This document shows, piece by piece, positions 7,780 through 15,679 of a stretch of 64,000 bases of DNA (within the stretch, counting starts at the first letter, position 1; every line of letters begins with the position of its first letter). Below the pieces are notes generated by a model. It was not told the DNA's origin. It was given only the letters and a program-made list of their open reading frames with translations, and ran no database searches. Source of the DNA: Vannielia litorea (GTDB lineage Bacteria > Pseudomonadota > Alphaproteobacteria > Rhodobacterales > Rhodobacteraceae); contig NZ_FSRL01000001.1 in the NCBI RefSeq assembly GCF_900142295.1, forward strand, positions 3,162,001 to 3,226,000, written 5' to 3'. Position numbers and translations under genes: made by a program.

Positions 7780-8304
7780 TCAACCGCCGCAGCGCTTCTC
7801 GGCTTCTTCCATCGCCGCCGTCAGGCCGAGCAGCGAGAAGGTATCCTCGGTGCGCGTGCCGCGGCTGGAGCGGGCCGAGAGCTTGGCCTCGGCGCCCCGC
7901 TTCATGGCGGTGATGATCTTGGCGTCATCGGCCGGGCTCGCCGACCACGCCCACTCGCCCTCGCTGAACAGCTCGAACTGGGTGCCGCCGATATCCAGTG
8001 TCACGGTGGAGCCGCCGGCAAAGGGATAGCCGCCGGTGAAGCTCACCTCGCCCGCCGAACTGCCGGGGCGGAAGGTGACGAAGAGCAGGATGTCGCTGCG
8101 CCGCACGGCCACGACCCGGCCGTCACGGGTGTTGACGGTCTCCTTGGGGGCCGAAACGCTCCAGCACTCCTTGGGATCGTCCTCGACGAAGACCGACCAA
8201 TCGGTCTTGGCCGCGACGCGATTGTCGCTTTCCTGCGCCACAGCCGCCGATGCCAACAGTGCGATGCCGCCAGCCACGAGGCCAGCCATAACCCGGTTGT
8301 TCAT
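7780..8304 (-). CDS. Invasion-associated locus B (IalB)-like periplasmic protein
   Basis: A 174-residue exported protein with a signal peptide ending ASAAVAQ. The mature sequence begins with DWSVFVEDDPKECWSVSAPK and includes DILLFVTFRPG and a GGYPFAGGSTVTLDIGG segment, which fits the IalB family of small beta-rich periplasmic proteins. The two cysteines (in KECW and EKRCGG) could form a disulphide. In most Alphaproteobacteria the role is unknown despite the name. The ATG at 8304 has a GGAGG ribosome-binding site 9 bases upstream; the longer extension is rejected. It diverges from the asparaginase gene. Confidence 0.75.
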   Translation of the reverse strand: MNNRVMAGLVAGGIALLASAAVAQESDNRVAAKTDWSVFVEDDPKECWSVSAPKETVNTRDGRVVAVRRSDILLFVTFRPGSSAGEVSFTGGYPFAGGSTVTLDIGGTQFELFSEGEWAWSASPADDAKIITAMKRGAEAKLSARSSRGTRTEDTFSLLGLTAAMEEAEKRCGG

Positions 8305-8461
8305 GTGTTCACAGCCTCCAGCTGCCTCTGCCTCAAGCCTTCGCCTTTCCTCGCAGGTGGCGAATGTCTTTTCAACTTGCTCTGGCTCAATGTAACGTGA
8401 AATGCCGTAACTGCGAAAGCCCTCTTGGCAGAATTTCGCTGACAATCCGGAGAGGTGAGGC

Positions 8462-9430
8462 GTGCAAGCAGAGCTCCTGGTCGAGGTGACGCGCGGCGGC
8501 GCGGTGGAATCGGTGCACTACGGGCATGTCGCCGTGGTGAACGCCGCGGGCGAGTTGGTGGACGGGCGGGGTGCGCCGGGCCTGCCGGCCTACCCGCGCT
8601 CGGCGGCCAAGATGATCCAGGCGCTGCCCCTGGTGCGCTCGGGCGCCGCGGCGGCGCGGCACCTGGGCTCCGAGCAGCTGGCGCTGTCCTGCGCCTCGCA
8701 CAATGGCGCGGCCATCCACACCCGGCCAGTGACGCGCTGGCTCGCGGCTCTGGACCTGGCCGAGCAAGACCTGCGCTGCGGCCCGCAGATGCCCGATGAC
8801 CGACCGGCGCGGGAGGGGCTGATCAGGGCCGACGAGTCACCCTGCCAGTTTCACAACAACTGCTCGGGCAAGCATGCGGGCTTTCTGACGCTCAACAAGC
8901 ATCTGGGCGGCGGGCCGGAGTATCACGAAGTGGATCATCCGGTGCAGCGGGCCGCCCTGGCCGCCTGGGAGGAGATCTGCGACGAGGCGACGGCGGGCTA
9001 CGGGATCGACGGCTGTTCGGCGCCGAATTTTCGCAGCTCGGTCACTGCGGTTGCACGGGCGATGGCAAAATTCGCCGCGGCGCCCGACGGATCGGCGGAG
9101 GCGCAGCTGCGCGACGCGATGATGGCGCATCCGGAGCTTGTGGCCGGAGAGGGCCGGGCCTGCACGGAGTTGATGCGGGCGGCGAAGGGCAAGGCGGCGG
9201 TCAAGACCGGGGCCGAGGGCTACTTCACCGCGATCCTGCCGGAGCAGGGCCTGGGGATCGCGCTCAAGGTCGCCGACGGCACGACCCGCGCCGCGGAATG
9301 CGCGATGGCGGCGCTGCTGGTGAAATACGGCGTGCTCGACAGGGATGATCCGGCGGTGCGCAAGCGGGCCTGGACAACAGAGCTGAACCGCCGGAAGATC
9401 GAGGTGGGCGAGATCCGCCCGGCGTTCTGA
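8462..9430 (+). CDS. L-asparaginase II family protein, ReAV-type (class 3)
   Basis: A 322-residue enzyme that probably hydrolyses asparagine to aspartate and ammonia. It belongs to the family typified by Rhizobium etli ReAV rather than the E. coli type. Motifs match: RSAAKMIQ with Ser47 and Lys50 (SxxK), SCASHNG with Ser79 and His80, and the zinc-site residues Cys134 with Lys137 (NNCSGKHAG) and Cys185 (DGCSAPNF). Translation starts at a GTG preceded by GAGAGGTGAGG. It diverges from the IalB-like gene and is followed by a GC hairpin. Substrate choice between asparagine and related amides cannot be read from sequence. Confidence 0.85.
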   Translation: MQAELLVEVTRGGAVESVHYGHVAVVNAAGELVDGRGAPGLPAYPRSAAKMIQALPLVRSGAAAARHLGSEQLALSCASHNGAAIHTRPVTRWLAALDLAEQDLRCGPQMPDDRPAREGLIRADESPCQFHNNCSGKHAGFLTLNKHLGGGPEYHEVDHPVQRAALAAWEEICDEATAGYGIDGCSAPNFRSSVTAVARAMAKFAAAPDGSAEAQLRDAMMAHPELVAGEGRACTELMRAAKGKAAVKTGAEGYFTAILPEQGLGIALKVADGTTRAAECAMAALLVKYGVLDRDDPAVRKRAWTTELNRRKIEVGEIRPAF

Positions 9431-9442
9431 GCCGCAAGAAGA

Positions 9443-9465
9443 ACGCCCGCGCAAAGGGCGGGCGT
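9443..9465 (+). terminator. GC hairpin after the asparaginase gene
   Basis: A perfect 8-bp stem ACGCCCGC / GCGGGCGT with loop GCAAAGG lies 13 bases past the asparaginase stop codon and before the convergent YCII gene. There is no T tract, so it may only slow or protect transcripts. Confidence 0.4.
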
Positions 9466-9488
9466 CCTGCGTGCAGGCCAGATGGCCC

Positions 9489-9806
9489 TCACATCTCGAT
9501 CGGCATGATCTCCGCCACTTCCACGCTGCCGCCATCGGTGAGCATCGGGTTCTCGGCGGCGATCCTGCAGGCGGTGGCGATGTCGGGCGCCTCGACGATG
9601 GTGTAACCGGAGGTCGGGTTGGCCCCGCCGTTGTCGGCCACGCCCGAGGAGCTGACGGTCTTCGACATGCCGACCGGGTTGCCCGGGTCGGTGATCGCCT
9701 GGTCGTGGTCACTCATCCACTTGCCCCAGGCGGCCATGGCCTTTGCGCCTTCTTCCGGCGTCGAGGGCGGCTTGCCGCCATGGTAGACATACAGAAACTT
9801 GGGCAT
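9489..9806 (-). CDS. YCII-domain protein
   Basis: A 105-residue protein of the YCII/DGPF family: MPKFLYVYHGGKPP at the N terminus, a central WGKWMSDH helix, GYTIVEAPDIATACRIAAE and a final strand VEVAEIMPIEM. The fold is a small dimeric ferredoxin-like barrel of uncertain activity. It is the last gene of a three-gene operon with an AHSA1 protein and an ArsR regulator, a grouping that recurs widely in bacteria, often near extracytoplasmic sigma factors or in this ArsR form. Confidence 0.85.
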   Translation of the reverse strand: MPKFLYVYHGGKPPSTPEEGAKAMAAWGKWMSDHDQAITDPGNPVGMSKTVSSSGVADNGGANPTSGYTIVEAPDIATACRIAAENPMLTDGGSVEVAEIMPIEM

Positions 9807-9830
9807 TTGCGGTCTCCTTGCAGGTTCAGG

Positions 9831-10280
9831 TCAGGGATTGGCCAGCAGCCGTTCGAGCCGCTGGAGCGTGCCGAGCCAGCCCTTCGAGTGGCGCTGGGCC
9901 ATCTCGGTGGTGGGCAACTCCCGGTGGGTGAGCGTCAGCCTTGCACCCTCGGGTGTGGCCTCGACGGTATAGGTGACATGGCTCTCCGATCCGGCCATCT
10001 CCCTGGGCGAGACCCAGGCCCAGGTCAGCGCGACCTGCCCCCAGCCGTCCTTCGGCGGGCTGACAGAGGTCACCTGCCCGCCCATCTCGAAGATCGCACC
10101 GCTGTCGAGCCCGCGCATCCGCATGAACCATGGGCCGGTCTGGTGAAACTCCAGCGTGCTGTCGAGCGTCTCCATGCCGTCATGGCCCATCCAGAGCAGC
10201 AGCTGATCGGCCCGCGTGACGGCGGCCCAGAGCCTGTCGAGGCTCACGGAGTAGTCGCGGATGAATTCGAGGTCGCGCAT
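9831..10280 (-). CDS. SRPBCC/AHSA1-domain protein
   Basis: A 149-residue START-like (AHSA1) protein: an N-terminal strand LEFIRDYSVSLDRLWAAVT, the middle segment WAWVSPREMAGSESHVTY and LTLTHRELPTTEMAQRHSKGW at the end, with the C-terminal helix GTLQRLERLLAN. Such domains bind hydrophobic ligands in a central cavity; the ligand is unknown. Gene spacing of 12 bases to the upstream ArsR gene and 24 to YCII shows one operon. Confidence 0.85.
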   Translation of the reverse strand: MRDLEFIRDYSVSLDRLWAAVTRADQLLLWMGHDGMETLDSTLEFHQTGPWFMRMRGLDSGAIFEMGGQVTSVSPPKDGWGQVALTWAWVSPREMAGSESHVTYTVEATPEGARLTLTHRELPTTEMAQRHSKGWLGTLQRLERLLANP

Positions 10281-10292
10281 CGGGGTCTCCCG

Positions 10293-10622
10293 TCAAGGTC
10301 TGTCGTCGTCGGGGTCGAGCGCCAGCAGCGCGTCGAGCCGGTCGAGGTTGCCGGCCCAGAAGGCCCGGTGGTCGAATGTCCATTTCGCAATCGCCCGCAT
10401 CGCTTCGGGGCGGGCGGTGTAGATTCGGTGGGTGCCGTCCACCTGCACCTCCACCAGCCCCGCCTCGCGCAGCACCTTGAGATGGCGCGAGACTGTGGGG
10501 CCGGAGAGCCCCGTGCCCTCCACCAGCCCGCCCGCGCTGCTCGCGCCGTGGGTCAGCAACCGGCTGACGATCCCGAAGCGGGTCTCATCGGCGAGCGCGG
10601 CGAATGTCTGTGGCAAATCCAT
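10293..10622 (-). CDS. ArsR-family transcriptional regulator
   Basis: A 109-residue winged-helix repressor. The helix-turn-helix is visible in TFAALADETRFGIVSRLL and LSGPTVSRHLKVLREAGL, followed by the wing VQVDGTHRIYTARPEAM. No metal-binding cysteine motif is present, so it is of the metal-independent type commonly paired with AHSA1 genes. It is the first gene of the operon that continues with the AHSA1 and YCII genes and likely controls it. The upstream stretch 10623-10711 is AT-rich and holds the promoter. Confidence 0.88.
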   Translation of the reverse strand: MDLPQTFAALADETRFGIVSRLLTHGASSAGGLVEGTGLSGPTVSRHLKVLREAGLVEVQVDGTHRIYTARPEAMRAIAKWTFDHRAFWAGNLDRLDALLALDPDDDRP

Positions 10623-10711
10623 GGGCGGTATATTTGCATGTTTTGCTATTTAGCACAACGGCGAAATATATAGACGAGCGACGGCGCCATCCAAGCAACT
10701 GCAATCATTCG

Positions 10712-11590
10712 CTATTCAGGACCGCCGAGGAACTCGCTCTTCGCGTAGCCTTGCAGGTAGAGCAGCGCCGTGAGGTCTCCGTGGTTGATCCGAAGGTCAC
10801 ATTCGGCGGCCACCACCGGCTTGGCATGCAGCGCCACGCCCGCGCCGGCCCGCCCGAGCATCCCGAGGTCATTCGCGCCGTCGCCCACGGCCAGCACATC
10901 GGCCTCGGATATGCCAAGCCGCGCGGTGATCTCTTCCAGCGCCTGCACCTTGGCGGCCTTGCCGAGGATCGGGTCGGCGACCTTGCCCGAGAGCTTGCCG
11001 CCCTCGATCAGCAGGGTGTTGGCGCGGTTCTCGTCGAAACCCAGGGCCTCTCCCACGCGGGCGGTGAAGGCGGTGAAGCCGCCGGAGACCAGGGCGCAGT
11101 AGGCGCCATGCGCCTTCATCGTCGCCAGAAGTGCGCGCCCGCCGGGCATGAGCTCGATCCGCTCGTCCAGCACCTTGCCGATGATGCTCTCGGGCAGACC
11201 GGCCAGCAGGCCGACCCGCTCGCGCAGGGCGCCTTCGAAATCCAGCTCGCCGTTCATCGCCCGGGCGGTGATCTCCTTCACCCGCGCGCCGACGCCCGCC
11301 TCCTCGGCCAGCTCGTCGATGCACTCCTGGCGGATCATCGTGCTGTCCATGTCGGCGAGCAGCATCGTCTTGCGGCGGCCTTCGGCGGGCTGCACCGCCA
11401 TGTCGATGCCCAACGCCTGCATCTCGGCCCAGACATCCCAGTGGTTGCCCGGCACGGCCTCCACGGCGAACTCCGCCGCCTCGTCGGGCGCGAGCCATTG
11501 CAGGCTGCCGCCGCCCCAGGCGTTGCGCAGGGCCTCAGCGGCGGCGGGGTCGAGCCCGCCCGGCTTGGCGATCAGGGTGACGATCTGCAT
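10712..11590 (-). CDS. serB: Phosphoserine phosphatase SerB
   Basis: A 292-residue HAD-family phosphatase that catalyses the last step of serine biosynthesis. The catalytic motif MLLADMDSTMIRQECIDEL carries the DxDST nucleophile; LVSGGFTAFTARV and AVGDGANDLGMLGRAGAGVA are motifs II and III. The first 80 residues form an ACT-like N-terminal domain. The ATG at 11590 has a GGAGGG ribosome-binding site, so the longer upstream extension is rejected. It is divergent from serC-serA across a 207-base region, which groups all three pathway steps. Confidence 0.95.
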   Translation of the reverse strand: MQIVTLIAKPGGLDPAAAEALRNAWGGGSLQWLAPDEAAEFAVEAVPGNHWDVWAEMQALGIDMAVQPAEGRRKTMLLADMDSTMIRQECIDELAEEAGVGARVKEITARAMNGELDFEGALRERVGLLAGLPESIIGKVLDERIELMPGGRALLATMKAHGAYCALVSGGFTAFTARVGEALGFDENRANTLLIEGGKLSGKVADPILGKAAKVQALEEITARLGISEADVLAVGDGANDLGMLGRAGAGVALHAKPVVAAECDLRINHGDLTALLYLQGYAKSEFLGGPE

Positions 11591-11691
11591 GGCATCCCTC
11601 CGGACATCGCGGGCGTTTAAGCACGCCCCCCGCCTCGCGCCAAGCTGTTTCCGATCGGAACGGGGGCCGCCGCTTTTGTTGCCCCATCGGT

Positions 11692-11718
11692 CGCAAGCGG
11701 CCCATTTTCCCGCTTGCG
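11692..11718. repeat. Perfect 9-bp inverted repeat in the serB-serC intergenic region
   Basis: CGCAAGCGG at 11692-11700 pairs exactly with CCGCTTGCG at 11710-11718 around a 9-base loop. It lies roughly midway between the divergent serB and serC starts. It could be an operator or RNA hairpin; nothing further can be said. Confidence 0.45.
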
Positions 11719-11748
11719 GGTCGCCGCGCGGGGCTCTATCTGCGGCGG

Positions 11749-11797
11749 CGGGACACCCCTCCCCAACGAGGGGCATATATCTGGAAGGATACCAGCA
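11749..11797 (+). ncRNA. Candidate serC leader RNA motif
   Basis: The 50 bases before serC contain a stem CCCCTC (11756-11761) / GAGGGG (11768-11773) with loop CCCAAC, flanked by GGGACA on the left and CATATATCTGGAAGGATACC on the right. This layout matches what I recall of the serC motif, a short conserved structure described upstream of serC in Alphaproteobacteria. The ribosome-binding site GGAAGGA lies within the element. The match is from memory and was not scored against a covariance model. Confidence 0.6.
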
Positions 11798-12952
11798 ATG
11801 GCTACCCCCGCTCCGGCCGCGCGTCCGGCGAATCCGCGCTTCTCATCCGGCCCCTGCGCCAAAATCCCCACATTCTCGCTCGACAAGCTCTCCGATGCCG
11901 CCCTCGGCCGCTCGCACCGCGCCGCCGTGGGCAAGACAAAGCTGAAAGCCGCCATCGAGACGACCCGCGAGATCCTCGGCATCCCCGCCGATTACCGCAT
12001 CGGCATCGTGCCGGCCTCCGACACCGGCGCCGTGGAAATGGCCATGTGGAGCCTGCTCGGCGCCCGCAAGGCGACGATGGTGGCCTGGGAGAGCTTTGGT
12101 GCCGGCTGGGTGACCGACGTGGTCAAGCAGCTGAAGATCGACGCCGAGGTGAAGACGGCCGAGTATGGCGAGATCGTCGACTTTGCTGACGTGGATTTCG
12201 ACACAGACGTGGTGTTCACCTGGAACGGCACCACCTCGGGCGTGCGCCTGCCCAACGGCGAGGCGATCCCGGCGGACCGCGAAGGCCTGACCATCTGCGA
12301 CGCGACCTCGGCCGCCTTCGCGATGGACCTGCCCTGGGACAAGCTCGACGTGACCACCTTCTCCTGGCAGAAGGTGCTGGGCGGCGAGGCGGCCCACGGG
12401 ATGCTGGTGCTGAGCCCCCGCGCCGTGGAGCGGCTCGAGAGCTACACCCCGGCCTGGCCGCTGCCCAAGATCTTCCGCCTCACCAAGGGCGGCAAACTGA
12501 TCGAGGGTGTCTTCGTCGGCGAAACCATCAACACGCCCTCCATGCTGGCCGTCGAGGATTACCTCTTGGCGCTCGACTGGGCAAAATCCGTGGGCGGGCT
12601 GAAGGGCCTCATCGCCCGTGCGGACGCCAACGCCAAGGCGATCTTCGACTTCTGCGAGAGCCGCGACTGGATCGCCAACCTCGCCGCGGACCCGGCGACG
12701 CGTTCCAACACCAGCGTGTGCCTGAAGTTCACTGATGCGCGCATCACCGACGGCGCCGCCTTTGCCAAGGCCGTGGCCAAGCGGCTCGAGGCGGAGGGCG
12801 TGGCGCTTGACGTGGGCGCCTATCGCGACGCGCCTCCGGGCCTGCGCATCTGGTGCGGCGGGACGGTCGAGACCTCCGATATCGAGGCGATGCTGCCCTG
12901 GCTCGAATGGGCCTTTGCCGCCGAGATCGACGCGCTCACCGAAGCCGTCTGA
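11798..12952 (+). CDS. serC: Phosphoserine aminotransferase SerC
   Basis: A 384-residue PLP enzyme that converts 3-phosphohydroxypyruvate and glutamate to phosphoserine. It is of the alphaproteobacterial class-V type: [12 protein letters not shown] at the N terminus, [17 protein letters not shown] and the PLP lysine in [16 protein letters not shown]. The ATG at 11798 follows GGAAGGA; the reading frame runs further upstream but without support. serA follows after 73 bases in the same direction, and serB diverges. Confidence 0.95.
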   Translation: MATPAPAARPANPRFSSGPCAKIPTFSLDKLSDAALGRSHRAAVGKTKLKAAIETTREILGIPADYRIGIVPASDTGAVEMAMWSLLGARKATMVAWESFGAGWVTDVVKQLKIDAEVKTAEYGEIVDFADVDFDTDVVFTWNGTTSGVRLPNGEAIPADREGLTICDATSAAFAMDLPWDKLDVTTFSWQKVLGGEAAHGMLVLSPRAVERLESYTPAWPLPKIFRLTKGGKLIEGVFVGETINTPSMLAVEDYLLALDWAKSVGGLKGLIARADANAKAIFDFCESRDWIANLAADPATRSNTSVCLKFTDARITDGAAFAKAVAKRLEAEGVALDVGAYRDAPPGLRIWCGGTVETSDIEAMLPWLEWAFAAEIDALTEAV

Positions 12953-13025
12953 ACACGATCATCCTTCGAAAATCCGGGGCCCGCGCCGGCCCCGACCCCT
13001 TTCTCCGTATTCAAGGACCACTATC

Positions 13026-14621
13026 ATGGCCCCCAAGGTTCTCATTTCCGACAAACTGTCGGACGCCGCAATCCAGATCTTCAAGGACCGTGGCATCGAG
13101 GTGGATTTCCGCCCCGAACTCGGCAAGGACAAGGAAGCGCTGGCCGCCGTCATCGGCGACTATGACGGGCTTGCCATCCGCTCCGCCACCAAGGTGACCG
13201 CCGCGTTGCTGGAGAAGGCCACCAACCTCAAGGTGGTCGGCCGTGCCGGGATCGGCACCGACAACGTGGACAAGGACGCCGCCTCCAAGAAGGGCGTGAT
13301 CGTGATGAACACGCCCTTCGGCAACATGATCACCACCGCCGAGCACGCCATCGCCCTGATGTTCGCCGTTGCCCGCCAGATCCCGGAGGCCTCCGCTTCA
13401 ACCCATGCGGGCAAATGGGAAAAGAGCAAGTTCATGGGCGTCGAGCTGACCGGCAAGGCGCTGGGCGTGATCGGCGCGGGCAACATCGGCGGTATCGTCT
13501 GCGACCGCGCGCGCGGGTTGCACATGAAGGTTCTGGCCTACGACCCGTTCCTGTCGGAAGACAAGGCCGACGCGATGGGAGTTCACAAGGTCGAGCTCGA
13601 GGAGCTGCTGGCCAAGGCCGACTTCATCACGCTGCACGTGCCGCTGACCGACCAGACCCGCAACATCCTCTCCGCCGAGAACCTCGCCAAGACCAAGAAG
13701 GGCGTGCGGATCATCAACTGCGCGCGCGGCGGGCTGGTGGACGAGGCCGCGCTGGCCGAGCTGCTGAAGTCCGGGCACGTGGCTGGCGCCGCCTTCGACG
13801 TGTTTGCCGAGGAGCCGGCCACGGAGAACGTGCTGTTCAACCTGCCCAACGTGGTCTGCACCCCGCACCTTGGCGCCTCCACCTCGGAAGCGCAGGAAAA
13901 CGTGGCGTTGCAGGTGGCCGAGCAGATGTCGAACTATCTGCTCGACGGGGCGGTGGAGAACGCGTTGAACATGCCCTCGATGACCGCCGAAGAGGCCAAG
14001 GTGATGGGCCCCTGGGTGAAGCTCGCCAGCCATCTCGGCGCCTTCATCGGCCAGATGACCGACGAGCCGATCAAGGCGATCAACATCCTTTACGATGGTG
14101 TGGTTTCCACCATGAACCTGCCGGCGCTGAACTGCTCGGTGGTGGCGGGCATCATGAAGCGCGCCAACCCCGACGTTAACCTGGTGAGCGCCCCTGTGAT
14201 CGCCAAGGAGCGCGGCGTGAAGATCTCCACCACCAGCCAGGACAAGGCCGGCGCCTTTGACGGCTACATCAAGGTGACGGTGGTGACCGACATCCGCGAG
14301 CGGTCTATCGCAGGCACGGTCTTTTCGGACGGCAAGCCGCGGTTCATCCAGATCAAGGGCATCAACATCGATGCCGAGATCGGCGCGCACATGCTCTACA
14401 CCACCAACAAGGATGTGCCGGGCATCATCGGCACCCTGGGCCAGACGCTGGGCACCAACGGCGTGAACATCGCCAACTTCACCCTGGGCCGGTCCTCGGT
14501 GGGCAAGGATGCGATCGCGCTGCTCTATGTCGACGACAGGGTGCCGGACACGGTTCTCAAGAAGCTGGCCGATACCGAGCTTTTCCAGTCGATCAAGCCG
14601 CTTCAGTTCGACGTGGCCTGA
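13026..14621 (+). CDS. serA: D-3-phosphoglycerate dehydrogenase SerA
   Basis: A 531-residue enzyme catalysing the first committed step of serine synthesis. It is the long form: a catalytic/NAD domain with VVGRAGIGTDNVD, the Rossmann motif GVIGAGNIGG, NCARGGLVDEAAL and the histidine in CTPHLGASTSEA, then an intervening domain and a C-terminal ACT domain (MLYTTNKDVPGIIGTLGQ) that usually binds serine for feedback inhibition. The ATG at 13026 begins the canonical MAPKVLISDKLS. The serC-serA gap holds a GGGGCC/GGCCCC hairpin that could attenuate or stabilise the mRNA. Confidence 0.96.
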   Translation: MAPKVLISDKLSDAAIQIFKDRGIEVDFRPELGKDKEALAAVIGDYDGLAIRSATKVTAALLEKATNLKVVGRAGIGTDNVDKDAASKKGVIVMNTPFGNMITTAEHAIALMFAVARQIPEASASTHAGKWEKSKFMGVELTGKALGVIGAGNIGGIVCDRARGLHMKVLAYDPFLSEDKADAMGVHKVELEELLAKADFITLHVPLTDQTRNILSAENLAKTKKGVRIINCARGGLVDEAALAELLKSGHVAGAAFDVFAEEPATENVLFNLPNVVCTPHLGASTSEAQENVALQVAEQMSNYLLDGAVENALNMPSMTAEEAKVMGPWVKLASHLGAFIGQMTDEPIKAINILYDGVVSTMNLPALNCSVVAGIMKRANPDVNLVSAPVIAKERGVKISTTSQDKAGAFDGYIKVTVVTDIRERSIAGTVFSDGKPRFIQIKGINIDAEIGAHMLYTTNKDVPGIIGTLGQTLGTNGVNIANFTLGRSSVGKDAIALLYVDDRVPDTVLKKLADTELFQSIKPLQFDVA

Positions 14622-14646
14622 CCGGCGACGACCTGCGCCCGAACAG

Positions 14647-14682
14647 CGGCGGCTCCGGGAAACCGGGGCCGCCGTTTGCTTT
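14647..14682 (+). terminator. Intrinsic terminator after serA
   Basis: A 12-bp stem CGGCGGCTCCGG (14647-14658) pairs with CCGGGGCCGCCG (14663-14674) around a GAAA tetraloop, followed by TTTGCTTT. It lies 25 bases after the serA stop codon. Confidence 0.8.
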
Positions 14683-14785
14683 GGCCTGCGGCCCGGCGAA
14701 ATGCTGCCCGCGTGGTTGACCCGGCCCGATTGCGTGGTATCTCCGGCTCACGTGCGCTCCGATTTCTGTGGAAGGTCAAGGTGGT

Positions 14786-15541
14786 ATGCGGGTTTACGCG
14801 ATTGGCGACATTCACGGCCATCTCGACAAGCTGAAGGCGGTTCACGCCTTCATCGAGCAGGATCGTCGGCGCATGAAGGATGCCGATGCCCCCGTGGTGC
14901 ATGTGGGCGATCTGGTGGATCGCGGGCCGGATTCGGCCGGGGTGCTGGGGTATCTGGCCGAGGGCGTTGCAGCCGGGAAGCCCTGGGTGATCCTCAAGGG
15001 CAACCACGACAGGATGATGCGCCGTTTTCTCGAGCCCGAGCGGCTGCGCGACCCGCTGCGCCCCGACCTGCACTGGTTGCAAGACAACATCGGCGGGCGG
15101 AGCACGCTGGCGAGCTACGGGGTGGATACCGATCCGGCGCGGGGCAAGGAGGCGATCCACGAAGATTCGCGCGCAGCGGTGCCCGAGACGCATGTGGCGC
15201 TGCTCGACGGGATGAAGACCCACCACCGGATGCCGGGCCTGTACTTCGTGCATGCCGGGGTGCGGCCGGGTGTGGGTTTTGATGCGCAGGTCGAGGATGA
15301 TCTCGTGTGGATTCGCGAGCCCTTCCTTTCGGATACGCGGGACCACGGGGCTTTGGTGGTGCATGGCCACAGCCCGGTGGCCTTGGCCACACATTACGGC
15401 AACCGGCTGAACATCGACAGCGCCGCGGCCTACGGCGGCCCGCTCTCTGCCGTGGTGATCGAGGGCAAGGGGCTGGCGGTTTCGCTGCTGACGGAGACCG
15501 GGCGCAGGCCGCTGGTTCCTGTCAGGGCGATGGTGGGCTGA
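14786..15541 (+). CDS. PPP-family metallophosphatase (ApaH/PrpE-like)
   Basis: A 251-residue phosphoprotein-phosphatase-family hydrolase. The metal-site blocks are clear: YAIGDIHGHLDKL (GDxHG), VVHVGDLVDRGPDS (GDxxDRG), VILKGNHDRMM (GNHD) and the late LVVHGHSPV (HGH). Targets could be phosphoproteins or dinucleoside polyphosphates; the sequence does not decide. The ATG at 14786 begins directly with the first beta-strand; a GTG at 14768 would add six residues. It stands alone between the serA terminator and the amtB terminator. Confidence 0.85.
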   Translation: MRVYAIGDIHGHLDKLKAVHAFIEQDRRRMKDADAPVVHVGDLVDRGPDSAGVLGYLAEGVAAGKPWVILKGNHDRMMRRFLEPERLRDPLRPDLHWLQDNIGGRSTLASYGVDTDPARGKEAIHEDSRAAVPETHVALLDGMKTHHRMPGLYFVHAGVRPGVGFDAQVEDDLVWIREPFLSDTRDHGALVVHGHSPVALATHYGNRLNIDSAAAYGGPLSAVVIEGKGLAVSLLTETGRRPLVPVRAMVG

Positions 15542-15623
15542 CTTTCCGAACGGCTTGCGCTGGCGCTTTCGTCATCCGTCGCGCTGGCGAGGGGTGCGCC
15601 GTCGCGCCGACCTTTTGAAAACG

Positions 15624-15653
15624 AAAAAACCCCGGGCGCTTGCGCGCCCGGGG
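15624..15653 (-). terminator. Intrinsic terminator after amtB
   Basis: On the minus strand, CCCCGGGCGC and GCGCCCGGGG form a perfect 10-bp stem with loop GCAA, followed by six T residues. It lies 27 bases past the amtB stop codon and also faces the convergent phosphatase gene. Confidence 0.85.
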
Positions 15654-15679
15654 CTGTCGGACTGTCCCGGAAGGGTGGG

